DNA of 64,000 nucleotides from Artemisia argyi (lineage: Eukaryota > Streptophyta > Magnoliopsida > Asterales > Asteraceae), in NCBI GenBank assembly GCA_030686995.1, contig CM060685.1:126877823-126941822 (forward strand), given 5' to 3'. Under the pieces are notes generated by a model. That model made no database searches and was not told the origin of the DNA. It saw only the letters and a list, made by a program, of their open reading frames with translations. A program made the translations under genes and the position numbers. Every line of letters begins with the position of its first letter. The first letter of the stretch is position 1. This document shows, one piece after another, positions 10,714 through 20,915 of the stretch.

Positions 10714-11069
10714 TTACATCTTATACTTTAGTCTATATTTATTGCAATATAATTATGATTATAATTGTCGTTATTTAAAATAATATTAAATACTTATTGG
10801 TTTTGCAAAACCTATTTTACAAAACCGATTTTAGCATATAATGTTTACAATATATTTTTTATTTTGATTGTAAGTATCTGATTTTTGATTAAATAATACT
10901 CATGTATATAAATATTGTAATCACAATACTAAGAAACACTTCTTCCTATCAGAAACCATTATGCTCTTAATATCAAACTTAACATCCTTATAGAAGATAA
11001 ATATATTGTCATCAGAAATGGTGGATCAAAGTCAACATCCTGATCAGAAACAAAAGCCTAAATTAGTTT

Positions 11070-11113
<44 letters not shown>

Positions 11114-11842
11114 AATCACTAATTCAGATATTGTTGAACCATCAATCGTTATGATAAAAAAAATGATTATATCCATAAGAATATATTGCATTTTTATGAA
11201 CAAACAAAACATCTTCTTCACTTATATAAATCTTGTCATCAGAAACCATTCATTTTCTGGATCTTATACAACATACTTAGCAGAAACTAATTAATGTTAC
11301 AACTTTACAACATATCTTTTAAATGAACATACTTACTGATTATGACACCCGCGAATTTTTGTATTTACATAATTATTTTAAAAAACAAAATAAACATAGA
11401 GTCTAGAGTTTTAACTTTCATATAGAAAAAAGTGTAATATTCATGTTCACATAGAATTGTATTTGTGAGAAATTTAATAACTGAAAAGCAAGACTGTCTT
11501 TGTAGAATTATGTACTTAAAGACGACGAAGAATATCTAGGATAAAGATAAGCTAGATCACCTTGAAAGTTAGTATTACTATGTAAATTGTTAATCAGTTC
11601 ATTTTAGCTTTATTGAGTTACAGTTATAACTTTACATAATTCAGTTGATATTAATAATGTTAAACTTTACTTGACGTACCTCATTTTAAAAAAATATGGG
11701 CCACAAAAATTATTGAATACAGATATATTAATGTTGATATGAAACATTTAATTGTCAATATCAAATAACCAAATAACTTATTAAAACATGAAAATAAAAT
11801 GATTAAATAAATCTGTTGATGAATATCTTCTGAACAAACATC
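10714..11842. other. AT-rich DNA with dispersed CATCAGAAA motif
   Basis: No coding potential. It contains several copies of ATCAGAAA (near 10946, 11018, 11042, 11237) and a 38-base poly-A run at 11075-11112. The same short motif recurs on the far side of the 11848-19536 insertion, consistent with one pre-insertion unit. Confidence 0.45.
11075..11112. repeat. Poly-A tract
   Basis: Thirty-eight consecutive A. No adjacent LINE, SINE or processed gene was recognised. Confidence 0.9.
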
Positions 11843-12053
11843 ATCATTGATGAGGCAAAAAATGAACCACTTTTAGGGGGTCATTTAAGCCCGGAATTGA
11901 ATTTATATGATCAAATATTGCCCTAAATCGTTCCTTTTGTGATTTTAGGTACTTTGGGAGTGAAATCTGGAAAAGGAAGCAATTCGGACGTTTTTGGAGC
12001 ATAAAAGTGAAGAAAACGCCAAAGTCTTAATTTTCCTTGCTGGGAACAGTATG

Positions 12054-12270
12054 TGACGGCGTCAAGAGTATCAATTTGACGGCGTCAAGAGTAAATTTCA
12101 TGACGATCCAGTGCAGAAATGAAGGCGTCACAAGGAAGAGCGTCAAGAGTTAAATACGTGACGGCCTGGAAAAACCTAATACGTGACGGCGTCAGATGTA
12201 GATCAAGGCAGTCCGAGAATTATTTTGGCGGTGAGATGACGGCGTCACCTATTTGGTCTTGACGCCGTCA
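12054..12270 (+). promoter_or_regulatory. TGACGGCGTCA palindrome array in U3
   Basis: Exact 11-bp palindromes start at 12054, 12077, 12184, 12237 and 12260 (the last as TGACGCCGTCA); half-sites lie near 12101, 12122, 12139 and 12158. Pairs 12054/12077 and 12237/12260 are 23 bp apart. Each palindrome is two inverted TGACG boxes, the core recognised by plant TGA-type bZIP factors (as-1 elements). Binding is inference. Some copies have mutated in the 3' LTR (near 18339 and 18534). Confidence 0.65.
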
Positions 12271-12282
12271 GCCTCAATTTCC

Positions 12283-12290
12283 TATATATA
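12283..12290 (+). promoter_or_regulatory. TATA box of 5' LTR
   Basis: TATATATA, 13 bp after the last palindrome; conserved in the 3' LTR at 18557-18564. Confidence 0.6.
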
Positions 12291-13268
12291 GTTTTCTAAT
12301 TTTCATTCATAAAAAAAAGGGAGAAGTTTTGGAGAAACCCTAAGGCCGAACCTATTACGAATTTTACAGGTTTTTCAAGGGTTTTCAGCCCTTGAACCCT
12401 TACATGTGTAATTGAGATAAGTGTTCTTCTAATTCAATCAATATGTCTATGTGTTGGTTTTCTATATCTTGTGCTTGTCTTAATTCCACTATGCTAGGCT
12501 AGATTTATCTTGTGTTTGCTTAGATCTAATGAAACCTAGATGTTGATTATGTATTGATTACTTGTTTATGGTTGTATTGGATGAATGATTTCGATGTTAG
12601 GCTTAAGAAAACTGGCAGATCTCCAAATGGTAACATGCTTGAACTTCTTAGGAAACATGAACTGATGTGCACTAGGTTTTATTGGTTGTATTTAATGCAT
12701 GAGTAAATTCTAATGATCCCATGTTAGGAGCTTCTTAGCCGGCTCGACATAGGAGTGAAGTAGGCACTCATAGGATTGGGGAATTAAGTGCTCCACCCCA
12801 TGAATGGTATTAAGGAATACAATCCGTCATCCACGCAACTATAACAAGTAATTAACGTGTAAAAGATATCTAGGGAGTAGTGAAATCTAGGTAAACACAA
12901 TTTCTCCACTTGTTGCTCACAACCTTAGTATAATTAGTTTTATTTTCATTTCTAGTATTTTATTTTTATTGCATCTTTAGTATTGGGTTAGTTGACTAGC
13001 TACTAATTCCGCCCAAATCCTTCAAACCCGAGATATTTACTTGTTTTCAAAAAAATATAAAAATACAAAAATAATCATCCATCATCTTTAGAACTAGTAA
13101 TTAGGTTTTCTAATCCTAGCGACACTATTCCTAGCTGAACGATCAATCCCCCGGTACTTGTCACTATACTATACTACAACGATCAGGTACACTGCCTGGT
13201 GGGGGTTGTAAGCTTCTCGAGATCCCTCGAGAGGTAAAGCCTGGTGCAATCCCCACGCATCAAGTTTT

Positions 13269-13287
13269 TGGCGCCGCAGCCCGGGGA
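13269..13287 (+). other. Primer-binding site, tRNA-Asp type
   Basis: TGGCGCCGCAGCCCGGGGA, six bases after the 5' LTR. It differs from the usual Athila site by a few bases, including an extra C. Confidence 0.8.
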
Positions 13288-13429
13288 ATAGTTATTGTCT
13301 AGGTTAGAACTTCTTTTTATTAGGTCTACTAGATTCCTTTCTAGTAAGATTTTATTTTTATTTTTAGGTTTTCTTTAGTCTATCTTATTTCTTTGTGTGT
13401 TTGTTCGTAACTCTTCACCACCCGATATC

Positions 13430-15667
13430 ATGGACGATGGGAACATCTTTGAACCCGTCATCCCACCTCAACAAAACCCACCACTAGAACCTCCTAGGCC
13501 CCGAACCTTAGGAGAGTATTCCCGACCTAGCCACCAAGGCTACCGAAACACCATTGAGCTCACCGGAGCCAATGTGACTCCCTTGCGATCCGACACCATC
13601 CGGTTGGTGCAAAGCGGATGTGCATTCCATGGACTTCGTTTCGAAGATCCAAATCAACATCTTAAGGACTTCCTTAAAATCGTAGATTCCATAGACCTAG
13701 GTGTTGAAACTAGAGAGACAACCCGATTACGCCTATTCCAATTCTCTCTACGGGATCAAGCTAGTCAATGGCTTGAGCGTTTACCCGCGGGATCCATCAC
13801 CACATGGGATGATCTCACCACTCGTTTCCTTGCTCAATTTTTCCCACCGGGGAGAACTACTAAGCTTAGAAATGACATCTTGATGTTCCAACAACGTCAA
13901 AATGAATCTCTTTGTGAAGCATGGACTCGTTTCAAGGACTTACTTCAAAAAGTCCCTCATCATGGCATAGATCTTTGGCTCCAAGTCCAAATCTTTTATG
14001 ACCATATCGATCTCTCCACGAGGCGAGCCATTGACCAATCGGCCGGTGGTAAGCTACGTGATCTAAGTGCGGAACAATCATGGGAACTCATAGAAGATCT
14101 TGCTCTCTATGACAATGAAAGTTGGAATGATCCCCGTGATTTGAACAAAGCGGTCAAGGCAATATCTTTGCCTTCGAATAACTCCAGCACTCCCGACCGT
14201 AGGATCATGGAACTTGAGGACCAAGTCAAGTTTCTCATGAAATCTTACGAAGCTCCTAAGCCTTCAAGCCAAGTGAATAAAATCACTTCTTCATGCGAAT
14301 TATGTAGTGGTCCCCATGACACTCGTAATTGTGTGGAACTCCCCGGAACAGCTTTTACGGACTACGCATCCTCGCGTACCGACGAAGCGGGAGATAAGTG
14401 GTACACTTTCAAACCCGAGCCCAACCCTTACGGTGATTCATACAACCCCTCTTGTAAAAATCACCCAAACCTTAGGTGGAAACAAAATCAACCCAATTCT
14501 TCCAATCCGCCTAATCGTTATCAACCAAACGGTCCACCCTCCAACCGTACGTTCAACAACAATCCGTCTAACAACTATGGTAGTACCAACAATCTTGAAG
14601 GATTGATGTCAAAATTCATGGCATCTCAAGAAGCTCGCATAGCTAGGTTTGAAACCGAATTCAACCAACAACAAACGGAGATGACCAACAAGATAGACAA
14701 CTTGTTGAAAGCCCTCAACAACCAAACATTAACTTCACCTAGGAAGGACACTAGGGACACCAATAACGGAATCCAAATTAAGGACCCATCATCATCTAAA
14801 CACGTCCACTTTGTCAATGTTGTCACCATTAAGCCAATAGATGAGGAGATAGAAAAAAGTGACAAGGATAAAGTTGGAGTAGAAACCGAAACTAGGGATG
14901 AAAGTATGGAAGTTGAGATTAATAAGGAAAAAGGTTTAGAGGGAGTAGAAACTATAGAGAAGTACTTTGATAAGTTGCCCACCAAGGAAGAACGGGAATA
15001 CCATACGGATTTATTCGATAGTCCCGAGAGACCATATATCCTTGGCACACCCCTTATCAAAATGGGAGACCCCTCTAACGTTAACATACCATGCAATATC
15101 GGGCACATGCATATATGTAAAGCTTACATCGATCCTAGATCTCCTGTTAACATCATGACTAGGACCTATTACAATTGGGTGATGAAGAAACAACTTGATT
15201 TTAGGATGATGCCCAATAAGAATCTGATAAGTAATTTTGCAGGAAGAGTGAAGGGATTGCATGTGATTATAGGCAATCTCACTTATGAGATAGATTTTAT
15301 GATAGTATAAGACACTCGTCCGGTGATAGATGCTTTCCTAAGCCAAATAATATTTGGAAAACCATTTGTTGAGGCCACTAGGATGAGTTATGATCCGACT
15401 CTAGGGATAGTTAGATTTAAGGAAGAAAATGATGAGGTTGCCTACCAAATGCCCTACAAGATTAAGCAATACCGCCTCCTCTCTAATTTAGAAAAGGAAC
15501 ACAAGCAAGCGGCTTATTACAGGAATGATGAGGATAGACGTAGAGGAGTAGAGTATGTGAAAAATAGGATGCTTGGTTTCTACAAAGAATGCTTGCAACT
15601 AGGTCCAGAATACAAAACTGGTTTAGAAGACGACCTAGAGAATGAAACCAATGATGAGGTCACGTAG
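13430..15667 (+). pseudogene. Athila-type gag with degenerate protease domain; one internal stop
   Basis: I take ATG 13430 rather than the upstream GTG. Residues about 85-200 form the gypsy gag (capsid) domain, with ITTWDDLTTRFLAQFFPPG and ESLCEAWTRFKDLL. A zinc knuckle CELCSGPHDTRNC (CX2CX3HX4C) lies near residues 289-301. An Asn/Pro-rich linker, a short coiled coil and an acidic stretch follow, then a protease-like segment (…AYIDPRSPVNIM…) whose DxG active-site triplet reads DPR, so catalysis is doubtful. The frame stops at TAA 15308-15310, then continues in the same frame to 15667, a single nonsense change within an otherwise conserved region. Gag would package RNA; any cleavage would come from a partner element. 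Confidence 0.88.
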
Positions 15668-15693
15668 TAACCCATGACCTTGAGTCTAGCTAC

Positions 15694-15735
15694 AAGACTC
15701 GTAAATAAAGAAAAGCGCTTCTTGGGAGGCAACCC
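15694..15735 (+). other. Conserved post-gag motif of Athila-type elements
   Basis: AAGACTCG, an AATAAA-containing linker, AAAAGCGCTT, then GGGAGGCAACCC. It is the plus-strand counterpart of 4051-4094, starting about 25 bp after the protease frame ends. TGGG and CCCA can pair as a small stem. Confidence 0.6.
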
Positions 15736-16109
15736 ATGCTTTGTGTGATTTTTTATTTTGTTTGATTGTTATTTGCTTCCGTATGCATGCTTTATTTTTA
15801 TTGTTGGTAGATCATGTTTCTAACTAAAAAGTGGAAATACTTTACTTTGTTGTTTTGGCCTAGTCTTAACTCCACCTAAAGGTATTTTTGCAAAAGATAA
15901 GTGTAAGGGGAAACCCCAAATATGTTTTTTAGAAACAAACCGATCATGATTCTCCACAATAATAAGTGAACATGTATATTCGTATTTGTTAGAGTCAAAT
16001 GCTTGTATTGAGTCATAATGAAGTTTTTGCAGGATTTTCCAGGAAGTAGGACCAAGTTTTTGCAGAAATTTTCCGGAAACTTAACATAAGAATTTCTGCA
16101 GGTCACTTC

Positions 16110-16143
16110 TGACGGCGTCACGAGTTTACTCTTGACGGCGTCA
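16110..16143 (+). promoter_or_regulatory. Internal TGACGGCGTCA pair
   Basis: Exact copies at 16110-16120 and 16133-16143, again 23 bp apart, outside the LTR. The same pair spacing occurs in U3. Confidence 0.65.
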
Positions 16144-17531
16144 TGTGTAAAAATCTGGAAATTTTACCGGTTTTGTTTTTCTAACGGAGTCTTAAAGTTT
16201 TTGTTGAATTATTAAGTTTTATAATCTCCAGGAAATCTGCAAACTTCATTCCACAAGCATTATATCTTATTTTGTTTTCTAGGATTTAGTAACTTATATA
16301 GATTGCCGCCGATTTTATACGAGGTTGCTTTGTTTGTTTTCTTGAGATTTACAGGTTATGTATGACAAGAAGATGATTTATATTCTGGAAGGGAAGCTTT
16401 GATTGTTCATTTTCTTGGAGGAAGATTTAACCTGGCCACCTTATTATCCATACCGAGCGAATCAGGGGAGTATTTGATTTCATTCTTTTTACTTTTTCAC
16501 ATTTACATTCTTTACTTGAACATTGGGGACAATGTTCATCTTAAGTGTAAGGGGAGGGTAAAACGATGATACCTTACAAATACACTTTCGCTTGAGTTTG
16601 TTTGTTTAATGGTAGATGTGTAATAAAACTATGAGAAATACTTGTTAGTGCAATTTTAGCGCCAAATTTAAAATTTTTTACAACATTTAGGAGTGAAACT
16701 TTAGCCATAGCAAGCGTCTCATGGATAGGAGATTGTATGACTAGCACATAACCGTACTTTCAGAAAAATTTTCCACCCAAATATGTGAGGTTCGCCTTTA
16801 GATTTGATGGGAAAAGCATTTACTATTAGTGCTTATGAGTGTACCGGTAGCATTTAGATTCTAGAACTTGCGTTAGTGATGCATCCCGAGACCGCTAGTG
16901 AGACTACATTCGTGTAGTACGATTTACTACATGATAAGAGGCATTAGGATCACCCTTGTGTTAAACCCGTATCATAATTACTTGACCATTTAAGTCATAT
17001 CACTTGGCTAGTTAAGTCAACTAATTTTTCCCACACCCTTAGCGTTGTACTCATTTTTAGTACACGAAACCCCTAGTACACCCCTCCGAGCCTATCTTTT
17101 CGTTTCTAACTTTAAGCATTTTACCTAAAGGAAGAATTTGTTACACCCCATTTAAATGTACACCCAAATCGCCTTAGGCTTCCGTGTATGCACTCATTTT
17201 TAGTGCATTATTATTATGTGTTAAACCCTAAGTTAATTATCTAATTGATTACATGGTTGCTAAGTCGAGTCATATCCTTGTACATATTGTTTTGGGACGA
17301 TTGGGACTCATGGGTAAAGTACTTATTTTGTGGAGTAATGGGGAAGAACATCATTTATTACCCCCATATGTGCGTTAATCTTAAAAGAACTCCAAGTGTT
17401 TTGATTTTCTTAATTCGAGTCATTAGATTAGTTTATTGTAAAGTATGTAAAAATTCAAGTGTAAGGGGAATTTCATTCCCTATGATGTATTATTTTGGAT
17501 GGTAGGGTAAGAGTGTATGCAAATATATAAT

Positions 17532-17555
17532 AAAAAAAAAAAAAAAAAAAAAAAA
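17532..17555. repeat. Poly-A tract
   Basis: Twenty-four consecutive A inside the non-coding tail. Confidence 0.9.
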
Positions 17556-18117
17556 TCAAGAAAAAGAAAAGAGTAAAAAACATACGGACTACCATCCCGT
17601 TTCATTCTATGTTCATTTTATGTTTTTGTTATTTTTCATTTATTAGCTTAAGTCGAGTCTAGTCTTGGCTTAGCAACGCCATATTGTACATGTAATTAAC
17701 CAAGATTGTTAACTCGCAACCAGTAAAAACTTCCTTTATCCAACAAAACCGTGTATTTCATATCCCTACACCTAACGTTACAACCCTTTAAAAGACCTCT
17801 TTGATAGTTTATCCTAGGTGCTTACGCCATGTGGTGGAGGTTTGATCCTTTCCCAAGCCTATGGTAATCTATTTTGCTATGACAGGTAGTGAGAGATATC
17901 TTCCGTTTCCATATTGTAATTTATACTCTATTACACCCGAGAGATGTGAGTATCTAAACACTATTTGTGAGGTGCTTGTGTATGACCTCTGTGCTTGTCT
18001 ATTGGTCTTTAGTGGAACGATTATTTGTTGTAATTACTTTTATGTTAGTGTTAAATGACCCCTAACTTGTATTTTGAGTAGAATAAAAGCGCATTTTCTT
18101 GAGGACAAGAAAATCTC

Positions 18118-18132
18118 AAGTGTAAGGGTATA
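18118..18132 (+). other. Polypurine-tract-like sequence
   Basis: AAGTGTAAGGGTATA immediately precedes the 3' LTR. It is weaker in purines than three internal AAGTGTAAGGGG copies. Confidence 0.5.
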
Positions 18133-19536
18133 TGATGAGGCGAAAAATGAACCACTTTTAGGGGGTCATTTAAGCCCGGAATTGAATTTATATGATCAAA
18201 TATTACCCTAAATCGTTCCTTTTGTGATTTTAGGTACTTTGGGAGTGAAATCTGGAAAAGGAAGCAATTCGGACGTTTTTGGAGCATAAAAGTGAAGAAA
18301 ATGCCAAAGTCTTAATTTTCCTTGCTGGGAACAGTATGTGGCGGCGTCAATAGTAACAATTTGACGGCGTCAAGAGTAAATTTCATGACGATCCAGTGCA
18401 GAAATGAAGGCGTCACAAGGAAGAGCGTCAAGAGTTAAATACGTGACGGCCTGGAAAAACCTAATACGTGACGGCGTCAGATGTAGATCAAGGCAGTCCG
18501 AGAATTATTTTGACGGCGTCACCTATTTGGTCTTGACACCGTCAGCCTCAATTTCCTATATATAGTTTTCTAATTTTCATTCATAAAAAAAAGGGAGAAG
18601 TTTTGGAGAAACCCTAAGGCCGAACCTATTACGAATTTTACAGGTTTTAAAAGGGTTTTCAGCCCTTGAACCCTTACATGTCTAATTGAGATAAGTGTTC
18701 TTCTAATTCAATCAATATGTCTATGTGTTGGTTTTCTATATCTTGTGCTTGTCTTAATTCCACTATGCTAGGCTAGATTTATCTTGTGTTTGCTTAGATC
18801 TAATGAAACCTAGATGTTGATTATGTATTGATTACTTGTTTATGGTTGTATTGGATGAATGATTTCGATGTTAGGCTTAAGAAAACTGGCAGATCTCCAA
18901 ATGGTAACATGCTTGAACGTCTTAGGAAACATGAACTGATGTGCACTAGGTTTTATTGGTTGTATTTAATGCATGAGTAAATTCTAATGATCCCATGTTA
19001 GGAGCTTCTTAGCCGGCTCGACATAGGAGTGAAGTAGGCACTCATAGGATTGGGGAATTAAGTGCGCGACCCCATGAATGGTATTAAGGAATACAATCCG
19101 TCATCCATGCAACTATAACAAGTAATTAACGTGTAAAAAATATCTAGGGAGTAGTGAAATCTAAGTAAACACAATTTCTCCAGTTATTGCTCACAACCTT
19201 AGTATAATTAGTTTTATTTTCATTTCTAGTATTTTATTTTTATTGCATCTTTAGTATTGGGTTAGTTGACTAGCAACTAATTCCGCCCAAATCCTTCAAA
19301 CCCGAGATATTTACTTGCTTTCAAAAAAATATAAAAATACAAAAATAATCCTCCATCATCTTTAGAACTAGTAATTAGGTTTTCTAATCCTAGCGACACT
19401 ATTCCTAGCTAAACGATCAATCCCCCGGTACTTGTCACTATACTATACTACAACGATCAGGTACACTGCCTGGTGGGGGTTGTAAGCTTCTCGAGATCCC
19501 TCGAGAGGTAAAGCCTGGTGCAATCCCCACGCATCA
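18133..19536 (+). repeat. 3' LTR, 1404 bp
   Basis: Starts TGATGAGGC, ends ACGCATCA, followed by TSD ATCAT. Intact TGACGGCGTCA remains at 18362 and elsewhere, but the first and last U3 palindromes carry single-base changes. Confidence 0.93.
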
Positions 19537-19599
19537 ATCATACAATGTTATTTAAGTTTTATATTTTTTTAATTATATTTTTGTTTGTGTATCAGAATT

Positions 19600-19674
19600 A
19601 TATGTGTTTCTTATATAGTATTATATGTGTTTCTTATATAGTATTTTAAGAAGTATATGTGTTTCTTATATAGT
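19600..19674. repeat. 21-bp repeat, three copies
   Basis: ATATGTGTTTCTTATATAGTA at about 19600, 19623 and 19654, separated by 2 and 10 bp. Confidence 0.8.
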
Positions 19675-19712
19675 ATTTGATATGATTTATACTTTTCAGA
19701 TAAAGAAATTCG

Positions 19713-20165
19713 CCCATCAGAATCATTTCCAAATATAAGATGCGTGTTGTATAATGTTTTAATAACCATAATTATCTTCGTTGATATCTTTTCTATATTT
19801 AAATTATATTACGCGATAAGTTTTAATTTTGTATGGTCTTAAATCAGAATACAATAGTTCAACAAAAAAGGATTAAGAAATTGTTAAACATATTGAATTT
19901 TTATATTTATGCTATTGTTGTTTTCTTAATAGTGTATTTAACTAATAAAACTATTTCGTTAGCAATGCAAAGCCATCAGAAACAAAGAAACAAACTTATT
20001 GATAATATTAACCCATCAGAAATATAATAGAAAGAAATTTACCCCATCATAATCGATTCCAAATATACGATGCATGTTATAGAATGTTTAAAAAACCATA
20101 ATTATCTCCGTCGATATTTGTTCTATATTTAAATTATGTTACATGATAAGTTCTAAATTTGTATG

Positions 20166-20167
<2 letters not shown>
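19713..20167. repeat. Pair of 125-bp direct repeats
   Basis: 19713-19837 and 20043-20167 align end to end without obvious gaps, at roughly 85% identity by eye. Both start CCCATCA and end GTATGGT; the second is followed directly by the (TA)n run. They lie within the AT-rich host unit of the gag-only element. Confidence 0.75.

Positions 20168-20172
<5 letters not shown>

Positions 20173-20249
<77 letters not shown>
20173..20249. repeat. (TA)n microsatellite
   Basis: About 38 TA dinucleotides preceded by TGTGTG. Confidence 0.95.
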
Positions 20250-20253
<4 letters not shown>

Positions 20254-20318
20254 AATTTGAATGTAACACTTTTCCATCTAAAGAAACATATGCGATTTTT
20301 AAAAATTTAAATATAACC

Positions 20319-20372
20319 CATTTTTTGGATAATAATATCTATAATTACGTAGATATTATTATCCAAAAAATG
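20319..20372. repeat. 23-bp perfect inverted repeat at the gag fragment edge
   Basis: Arm 20319-20341 and arm 20350-20372 are exact reverse complements with an 8-nt loop. The right arm ends inside the first cysteine codon of the copia zinc knuckle, so a piece of gag-edge sequence is mirrored on its left. Confidence 0.85.
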
Positions 20373-20915
20373 TTACAACTGTGGGGGTTTAGGTCACATC
20401 GCCAGGAACTGCACACAGCCAAAGCGTCCTCAGAACTCAGACTACTTCAAAGACAAAATGTTGCTCATGCAAGCTCAAGAGAATGGAGTTATTCTAAATG
20501 AGGAAGAATTGGCTTTTATTGCTGGGGATGATGGTAAGACGTTTGATGATGATGTGGATGAACCTGTTCAGGACTTAGCTCTTAATGATCTAAACATCTT
20601 CCAAGCTGAGGATTGTGATGCCTTTGACTCAAACGTTGATGACGAACCCACTGCTCAGACAATCATCATGGCCAATCTATCATCTGTTGTCTCACCATCA
20701 CAACAATCTGGTTCCTCCAAATCATCCATCATATCTGAGATACTGAAGTTATATGATGAATGTGTTGCTAATAATGAACAAAATACCTTCAACATTAAAC
20801 GAAAAAATAATGTTGGTGAACCAAATGAGGCTGAATTGGAAAACATTAATGTTGTTGTTCCAAATGAGCAACATTCGGATCACAACAGTGATTCTGACAT
20901 ATCTTGTGGAATGTC

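Larger units (their letters stand above)
11848..13262 (+). repeat. 5' LTR, 1415 bp
   Basis: Begins TGATGAGGC and ends ACGCATCA. U3 holds five exact TGACGSCGTCA palindromes before a TATATATA box (12283-12290). The long R/U5 segment has no reading frame. It is 11 bp longer than the 3' LTR because of one extra segment near 12227-12237. Confidence 0.93.
15668..18117 (+). other. Internal non-coding tail of the gag-only element
   Basis: Occupies the space where pol would be in an autonomous element, yet no RT, RNase H or integrase motif is visible in any frame. It carries the conserved GGGAGGCAACCC block, a TGACGGCGTCA pair, three internal AAGTGTAAGGGG copies (15899, 16543, 17457) and a poly-A run (17532-17555). 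Confidence 0.7.
11843..19541 (+). mobile_element. Complete non-autonomous Athila-type element with gag only (TR-GAG-like)
   Basis: Two LTRs (11848-13262, 18133-19536), a perfect TSD ATCAT (11843-11847 and 19537-19541), terminal TGATG/CATCA, primer-binding site and PPT-like tract define a 7.7-kb insertion. It encodes gag and a protease-like domain but no reverse transcriptase or integrase, so it would need enzymes in trans. The LTRs differ by about 22 substitutions and one 11-bp indel by eye (about 98.4% identity), so insertion is fairly recent. Confidence 0.92.

Noticed and set aside
11070..11294. Lysine-rich small ORF
   Set aside because: Translation of a 38-base poly-A tract and AT-rich DNA.
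14626..15262. Minus-strand ORFs of 160 and 83 residues opposite gag
   Set aside because: Antisense shadows of the gag/protease frame.
20163..20501. Plus-strand open frame beginning with an Ile-Tyr repeat
   Set aside because: The start is translated (TA)n microsatellite in a frame different from the zinc-knuckle gag frame.
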